Of a stretch of 64,000 nucleotides of DNA, positions 59,559 to 64,000 are shown piece by piece. The position numbers and the translations under genes are program-made. The first letter of the stretch is position 1. Each line of letters starts with the position of its first letter. Under the pieces are notes generated by a model that made no database searches, was not told the DNA's origin, and saw only the letters and a list, made by a program, of their open reading frames with translations. The DNA comes from Rubrivivax sp. (GTDB lineage: Bacteria > Pseudomonadota > Gammaproteobacteria > Burkholderiales > Burkholderiaceae_C): assembly GCA_016707445.1 (NCBI GenBank), contig JADJHR010000007.1, forward strand, positions 1-64,000, given 5' to 3'.

Positions 59559-62427
59559 ATGAGCACAACAACTCCCCCTGCCCCTGCAGCGAGCGCTGCC
59601 CCTGCTGCCCAAGACTACCGGGCCACCCTGAACCTGCCCGACACGCCGTTCCCGATGCGCGGCGACCTTCCCAAGCGCGAACCGGCCTGGGTGAAGCAGT
59701 GGAACGACGGCGGACTGTACCAGCGCCTGCGCGACGCCCGCCACGGCGCGCCGCTGTTCGTGCTGCATGACGGCCCGCCCTATGCCAACGGCGCAGATCC
59801 ACATGGGCCACGCCGTCAACAAGGTGCTCAAGGACATGATCGTCAAGGCGCGCCAGCTGGCGGGCTTCGACGCGCACTACGTGCCGGGCTGGGACTGCCA
59901 CGGCCTGCCGATCGAGAACGCGATCGAGAAGAAGCACGGCCGCAACCTCAGCCGCGACGACATGCAGGCCAAGAGCCGCGCCTACGCGACCGAGCAGATC
60001 GCGCTGCAGATGGGCGACTTCCAGCGCCTGGGCGTGCTGGGCGACTGGGAGCACCGCTACGCGACGATGGACCCGGCCAACGAGGCCGGCGAGATCCGCG
60101 CCTTCAAGCGCGTGATCGAGCGCGGCTTCGTCTACCGCGGCTTGAAGCCCGTGTACTGGTGCTTCGACTGCGGCAGCTCGCTGGCCGAGTTCGAGATCGA
60201 ATACGCCGACAAGAAGAGCCAGTCGCTGGACGTCGGCTTTCTGTGCGCCGAGCCCGACAAACTGGCAGCGGCCTTCGGCCTGAGCGAGCTGGTGGGCGAG
60301 TCGTTCGCCGTGATCTGGACCACCACCGCCTGGACCATGCCGGCCAACCAGGCGCTGAACCTGAACCCTGCACTCGACTACGCGCTGGTGCATACCGAAC
60401 GCGGACAGCTGCTGATGGCGGCGTCGCTGGTCGAGAGCTGCCTGGCGCGCTACGGCCTGCAGGGCCGCGTCATCGCAACCTGCAAGGGTGAACAGCTGGC
60501 CGGCATCCAGTTTCGCCATCCTCTGGCCCACGTGCACGAGGGCTACGACCGGCTGAGCCCGGTCTACCTGGCCGACTACGCCACCGCCGACGACGGCACC
60601 GGCATCGTGCACAGCAGCCCGGCCTACGGCCTGGACGACTTCAACTCCTGCGTCGCCCACGGCATGAAGGTCGACGACATCCTCAACCCGGTGGGCCCGC
60701 AGGGCAGCTACGCGGCCGACTTCCCGCTGTTTGGCGGCACCAACATCTGGAAGGCCGTGCCACCGATCATCCAGACCCTGAACGACGCCGGCCGGCTGTT
60801 CGCCACCCAGACCATCAGCCACAGCTACCCGCACTGCTGGCGCCACAAGAGCCCGGTGATCTATCGCGCGGCGTCGCAATGGTTCGTGCGCATGGACGAG
60901 GGTGAAGGCGTGTTCACCAAGGACAAGGCGCCGCACAGCCTGCGCCAGATGGCGCTGGACGCGATCGACGGCACCGGCTTCTTCCCCGAGAACGGCCGCG
61001 CCCGGCTGCGCGACATGATCGCCAACCGGCCCGACTGGTGCATCAGCCGCCAGCGCAGCTGGGGCGTGCCGCTGCCCTTCTTCCTGCACAAGGACACCGG
61101 CGAGCTGCACCCGCGCACGATGGAGATCCTCGACCAGGCGGCCGACATCGTCGAGCGCGGCGGCATCGAGGCCTGGAGCCGAGTCACCACCGAAGAGGTC
61201 CTGGGCGCCGCAGACGCGCCGAACTACACCAAGAGCAGCGACATCCTCGAGGTCTGGTTCGATTCCGGCTCGACCTTCTGGCACGTGCTGCGTGGCCAAC
61301 ACCCGGGCGGCTGGCATGCCGACGGCCCCGAGGCCGACCTCTACCTGGAAGGCCACGACCAGCACCGCGGCTGGTTCCACAGCTCGCTCCTGCTGGCCTG
61401 CGCACTGTATGGCCGCGCGCCCTATCGGGGCCTGCTGACGCATGGCTTCACGGTCGACGCCGCAGGCCGCAAGATGAGCAAGAGCCTGGGCAACGGCATC
61501 GAGCCGCAGGCCGTGAGCCACAAGCTCGGCGCCGAGATCATCCGGCTGTGGGTGGCAGCCAGCGACTATTCAGGCGACATCGCCGGCGACGACAAGATCC
61601 TGGCGCGGGTGGTCGACGCCTACCGCCGCATCCGCAACACGCTGCGCTTCCTGCTCGCCAACACGTCCGACTTCAATCCCAGCACCGACGCGGTGCCGCC
61701 AGCGCAGATGCTGGAGATCGACCGTTGGGCGTTGGCGCGTACGGCACAGGTTCAGGCCGAATTCCTGCAGCACTACGAAGTCTATGAATTCCACCCCGTG
61801 GTGGCCAAGCTGCAGGTGTTCTGCTCGGAAGACCTGGGCGCCTTCTACCTCGACGTGCTGAAGGATCGTCTGTACACCACCGCAGCGCACAGCCTGGCGC
61901 GGCGCAGCGCGCAGACCGCGCTGTGGCAGATCACGCAGGCCATGCTGCGCTGGATGGCGCCCTTCCTCAGCTTCACCGCCGAGGAGGCCTGGGCCGTGGT
62001 GGGGACCAGCGAGTCGATATTCCTGGAGACCTTTTCGAAGTTCGAAACACCCGACGCGGCGCTGCTGGCCCGCTGGGCCCGCATCCGCGAAATCCGCGAT
62101 GCGGTCAACAAGGAGATCGAAGCCGTGCGCACGACCGGCGCCGTGGGTTCATCGCTGCAGGCCAACGTGGTGCTGGCCCTGCCCGCGGACGACAAAACCT
62201 TGCTGGCCTCGCTGGGCGATGGCCTGAAGTTCGTCCTCATCACCTCGAAGGCCGAACTCACCGACGCCCAGGCGCTGAAGGCCACGATCACGCCGTCTGC
62301 CGACACCAAGTGCGAGCGCTGCTGGCACTGGCGCGACGATGTCGGACTCGACGCCGCCCACCCCACGATCTGCGGCCGCTGCACCAGCAACCTGTACGGC
62401 GCCGGCGAGACGCGCCGGGTCGCCTGA
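59559..62427 (+). CDS. ileS: Isoleucyl-tRNA synthetase IleS, frameshifted near 59793
   Basis: About 955 residues when repaired; charges tRNA-Ile. The N-terminus FVLHDGPPYANG is followed by one extra base in AACGGCGCAGATC (about 59788-59800). The other frame continues QIHMGHAVNKVLKDMIV, the class I HIGH-type motif, through VPGWDCHGLPIEN, editing-domain segments (VIWTTTAWTMPANQALN), GRKMSKSLGNG (KMSKS) and the C-terminal zinc site CERCWHWRDD...CGRCTSNL. The gene is essential and no second copy is visible, so the shift is most likely a sequence error. The stop overlaps the lspA ATG (TGATG). Confidence 0.94.
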
Positions 62428-62951
62428 TGGCCCGCAGCCCGGCACGCGGCGGCAATGCGCCCAGCCTGGCGCTGTGGCTGGCGTTGGCGGCCATCGTCAT
62501 CCTGGCCGACCAGGTCACGAAGACGCTGATCCTGGGCGCGTTCCAGTACGGCGACACCCAGCCGGTGACCAGCTTCTTCAACATCGTGCGGGCGCACAAC
62601 AGTGGCGCCGCGTTCTCGTTCCTGGCTGGGGCGTCGGGCTGGCAGCGCTGGTTCTTTGCCGGCCTGGGCCTGGTGGCGTCGATCTTCATCGTCTGGATGA
62701 TGCGCAGCCACCCGACGCAAAGGCTGTTCTGCTTTGCCGTCAGCATGATCATGGGCGGGGCCCTGGGCAACGTGATCGACCGCCTGCTGCACGGCTACGT
62801 GGTCGACTTCCTGCAGTTTCGCTTCGGCTTTCTGTCACCGCTGTTCCAGGGCGGCTACTTTCCGGCCTTCAACCTGGCCGACAGTGCCATCACGCTGGGC
62901 GCGATCTGCCTGATCCTGGACGAGATCCTGCGCGTTCGCCGCGCCGGCTGA
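62427..62951 (+). CDS. lspA: Lipoprotein signal peptidase LspA (signal peptidase II)
   Basis: A 174-residue inner-membrane aspartyl protease that cuts diacylglyceryl prolipoproteins before the lipid-bearing cysteine. There are four membrane helices; the catalytic aspartates are in NVIDRLLHGYVVDFLQF and FNLADSAITLGAICL, and the conserved VRAHNSGAAFSFLAG is present. The ATG overlaps the ileS stop, the usual coupling in proteobacteria. It would process the lipoprotein candidates seen here (55.4 kb hydrolase, Ggt). Confidence 0.96.
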   Translation: MARSPARGGNAPSLALWLALAAIVILADQVTKTLILGAFQYGDTQPVTSFFNIVRAHNSGAAFSFLAGASGWQRWFFAGLGLVASIFIVWMMRSHPTQRLFCFAVSMIMGGALGNVIDRLLHGYVVDFLQFRFGFLSPLFQGGYFPAFNLADSAITLGAICLILDEILRVRRAG

Positions 62952-62957
62952 CAGCCG

Positions 62958-63632
62958 ATGCAACTGGCCATCGTCGTGCCTGTTCTCGACGAAGCGGCCG
63001 GCATCACAGCCTTTCTGCAAGCGCTGGCACCGCTGCGCGCGCGCGGCGCCGAGCTCATCGTCGTCGATGGCGGCAGCCTTGACGGCACGCCGGCCCTGGC
63101 CGCCGCCGATGCCGACCAGGTCATCAGCGCGCCGCGCGGGCGCGCGCGCCAGATGAACGCCGGCGCCGCCGCGACGCAGGCTGGTGTGCTGCTGTTCCTG
63201 CACGCCGACACCCGCTTGCCGCCGCACGCCGATGCGCTGCTTCTTGAGGGTCTGGCGCAGGGTCGGGCTGCCTGGGGCCGTTTCGATGTTCGCATCGAGG
63301 GCCGGTCGCGGCTGCTGCCCTGGGTGGCAGGCTTGATGAACCATCGCTCGCGGCTGAGCGGCATCGCCACCGGCGACCAGGCGATCTTCATGTGTCGACG
63401 GGTTTTCGACGCGGTCGGCGGTTTCCCCGACCAGCCGCTGATGGAGGACGTGGAGATCAGCCGCCGGCTGAAGCGCCTGTCCCGGCCGCTGTGCCTGCGG
63501 CACGCGGTGACGACCTCGGGACGGCGTTGGGACCAGCGCGGTGCCTGGCGCACGATCGTGCTGATGTGGCGACTGCGGTGGCAGTACTGGCGCGGCGTTG
63601 CGCCCGAGCGACTGGCAGGGCTGTATCGATGA
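62958..63632 (+). CDS. TIGR04283-type family 2 glycosyltransferase
   Basis: A 224-residue GT2 protein starting AIVVPVLDEAAGITAFLQAL, with the nucleotide-sugar motif LIVVDGGSLDGTPALA, a DxD-like LLFLHADTRLPP and the acceptor-side LMEDVEISRRLKRL. TIGR04283 members are annotated as arsenosugar-type or rSAM/selenodomain-associated transferases. It overlaps by 4 nt a TIGR04282-type gene, the normal partner. No methyltransferase or radical-SAM gene of such a pathway is in view; the locus continues beyond the window. It lies 6 nt after lspA. Confidence 0.88.
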   Translation: MQLAIVVPVLDEAAGITAFLQALAPLRARGAELIVVDGGSLDGTPALAAADADQVISAPRGRARQMNAGAAATQAGVLLFLHADTRLPPHADALLLEGLAQGRAAWGRFDVRIEGRSRLLPWVAGLMNHRSRLSGIATGDQAIFMCRRVFDAVGGFPDQPLMEDVEISRRLKRLSRPLCLRHAVTTSGRRWDQRGAWRTIVLMWRLRWQYWRGVAPERLAGLYR

Positions 63633-64000
63633 CCAGCACGGCGATCGTCGTGTTCGCCAAGGCCCCGCTGCCCGGGCTGGCCAAGACCCGGCTGACATCG
63701 ACGCTGGGCGCCGACGGCGCCGCGCGGCTGGCCGATCGCCTGTTGCGCCATGCGCTGCGTCAGGCAAGGTTGGCGGGGCTGGGGCCGGTCGAGCTGTGTG
63801 TCACGCCCGATGGCCTGCACCCGAGCTTTGTCGAGCTGGCGCGCCAGCCCGGCGTCGAACTGACGCTGCAAGCCGACGGTGACCTGGGCCGACGCATGGC
63901 GCATGCATTCGAGCGCTGCTTGCCGCGCGACGGCCGCGTGCTCTTGATCGGCACCGACGCACCCGACCTCGACAGCGACCGTTTGCGCCAGGCCGCGGCC
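63629..64000 (+). CDS. TIGR04282-type glycosyltransferase-like protein (cut by window end)
   Basis: The frame is open from ATG 63629 to the window edge, giving 124 residues. It starts STAIVVFAKAPLPGLAKTRL, the signature of the TIGR04282 (DUF2064, CofC-like nucleotidyltransferase fold) family, and LIGTDAPDLDSDRL is the later conserved loop. It pairs with the preceding TIGR04283 gene (4-nt overlap). The C-terminal part is missing only because the window ends. Confidence 0.88.
   Translation, partial: MTSTAIVVFAKAPLPGLAKTRLTSTLGADGAARLADRLLRHALRQARLAGLGPVELCVTPDGLHPSFVELARQPGVELTLQADGDLGRRMAHAFERCLPRDGRVLLIGTDAPDLDSDRLRQAAA

Noticed and set aside
59485..61521. Long minus-strand frame (678 codons) opposite ileS
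   Set aside because: Shadow of ileS; no domain, and it overlaps essential coding sequence throughout.

Overview
The window looks like chromosome from a high-GC betaproteobacterium of the order Burkholderiales, most likely the Rubrivivax/Leptothrix/Piscinibacter group. This is inferred from the strongly G/C-ending codons, the ribF-ileS-lspA order, the many acyl-CoA dehydrogenases and the MerR/SCP2/acyl-CoA gene sets. I read it by eye and ran no database search. I saw no rRNA, tRNA, insertion sequence, prophage or CRISPR array. Genes are densely packed, and many neighbours share 4-nt start/stop overlaps.

Layout. 0-4 kb: 5' end of xerD, an AEC transporter, queG, tsaE and amiC. 4-6 kb (minus): a RES-Xre toxin-antitoxin pair translationally coupled to a DUF1624 membrane protein, directly downstream of a sirtuin gene. 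6-12 kb (minus): one long beta-oxidation operon, SCP2-MerR regulator-acyl-CoA dehydrogenase-thiolase-FadB-like-sirtuin. 12-20 kb (plus, divergent from it): SDR, acyl-CoA carboxylase beta, acyl-CoA dehydrogenase, enoyl-CoA hydratase, carboxylase alpha, BKACE and thioesterase. This resembles the Atu/Liu pathways, but a BKACE enzyme stands where an HMG-CoA lyase would be expected. 20-25 kb: an orphan solute-binding protein, then exported HtrA-like protease, MsrB and MsrA, and a hemerythrin. 25-27 kb: nagA with a SIS-domain deaminase candidate. 27-31 kb: an orphan winged-helix protein, argE, a threonine dehydratase, a ParA-like ATPase and a MaoC dehydratase. 31-35 kb: a NarL-type regulator, a hybrid kinase and an HD-GYP gene behind a FliA-like promoter and an 11-bp tandem repeat. 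35-38 kb: ahpC-ahpF. 38-43 kb: a broken M20 gene, a deaminase, a methyltransferase and a sugar-acid type operon (SDR, FAH hydrolase) ending in a shredded uxaA-like pseudogene. 43-48 kb: a cysteine-free molybdopterin-fold protein coupled to a hybrid kinase, then murB, yajQ and a retropepsin-like protease. 48-57 kb: MFS transporter, PimC/PimD-like dehydrogenase pair, P1 peptidase, gamma-glutamyltransferase and a lipoprotein hydrolase. 57-64 kb: rsuA, ribF, mipA, ileS, lspA and two glycosyltransferase-like genes, the last cut by the window end.

Six genes are interrupted. Four (acyl-CoA carboxylase beta and alpha, parA-like, ileS) each carry one apparent extra base in an otherwise intact, conserved reading frame. 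Because ileS is essential, sequencing or assembly error is the likeliest cause of these four. The M20 gene has a stop plus a 2-nt shift. The uxaA-like gene has several internal deletions and looks like real decay.

The most interesting candidates are the divergent acyl-CoA island (6-20 kb) with its shared palindromic control region, the NAD-themed sirtuin/RES/DUF1624 locus, the cysteine-free molybdopterin-fold protein paired with a hybrid kinase, and the repeat-bearing leader of the HD-GYP gene.
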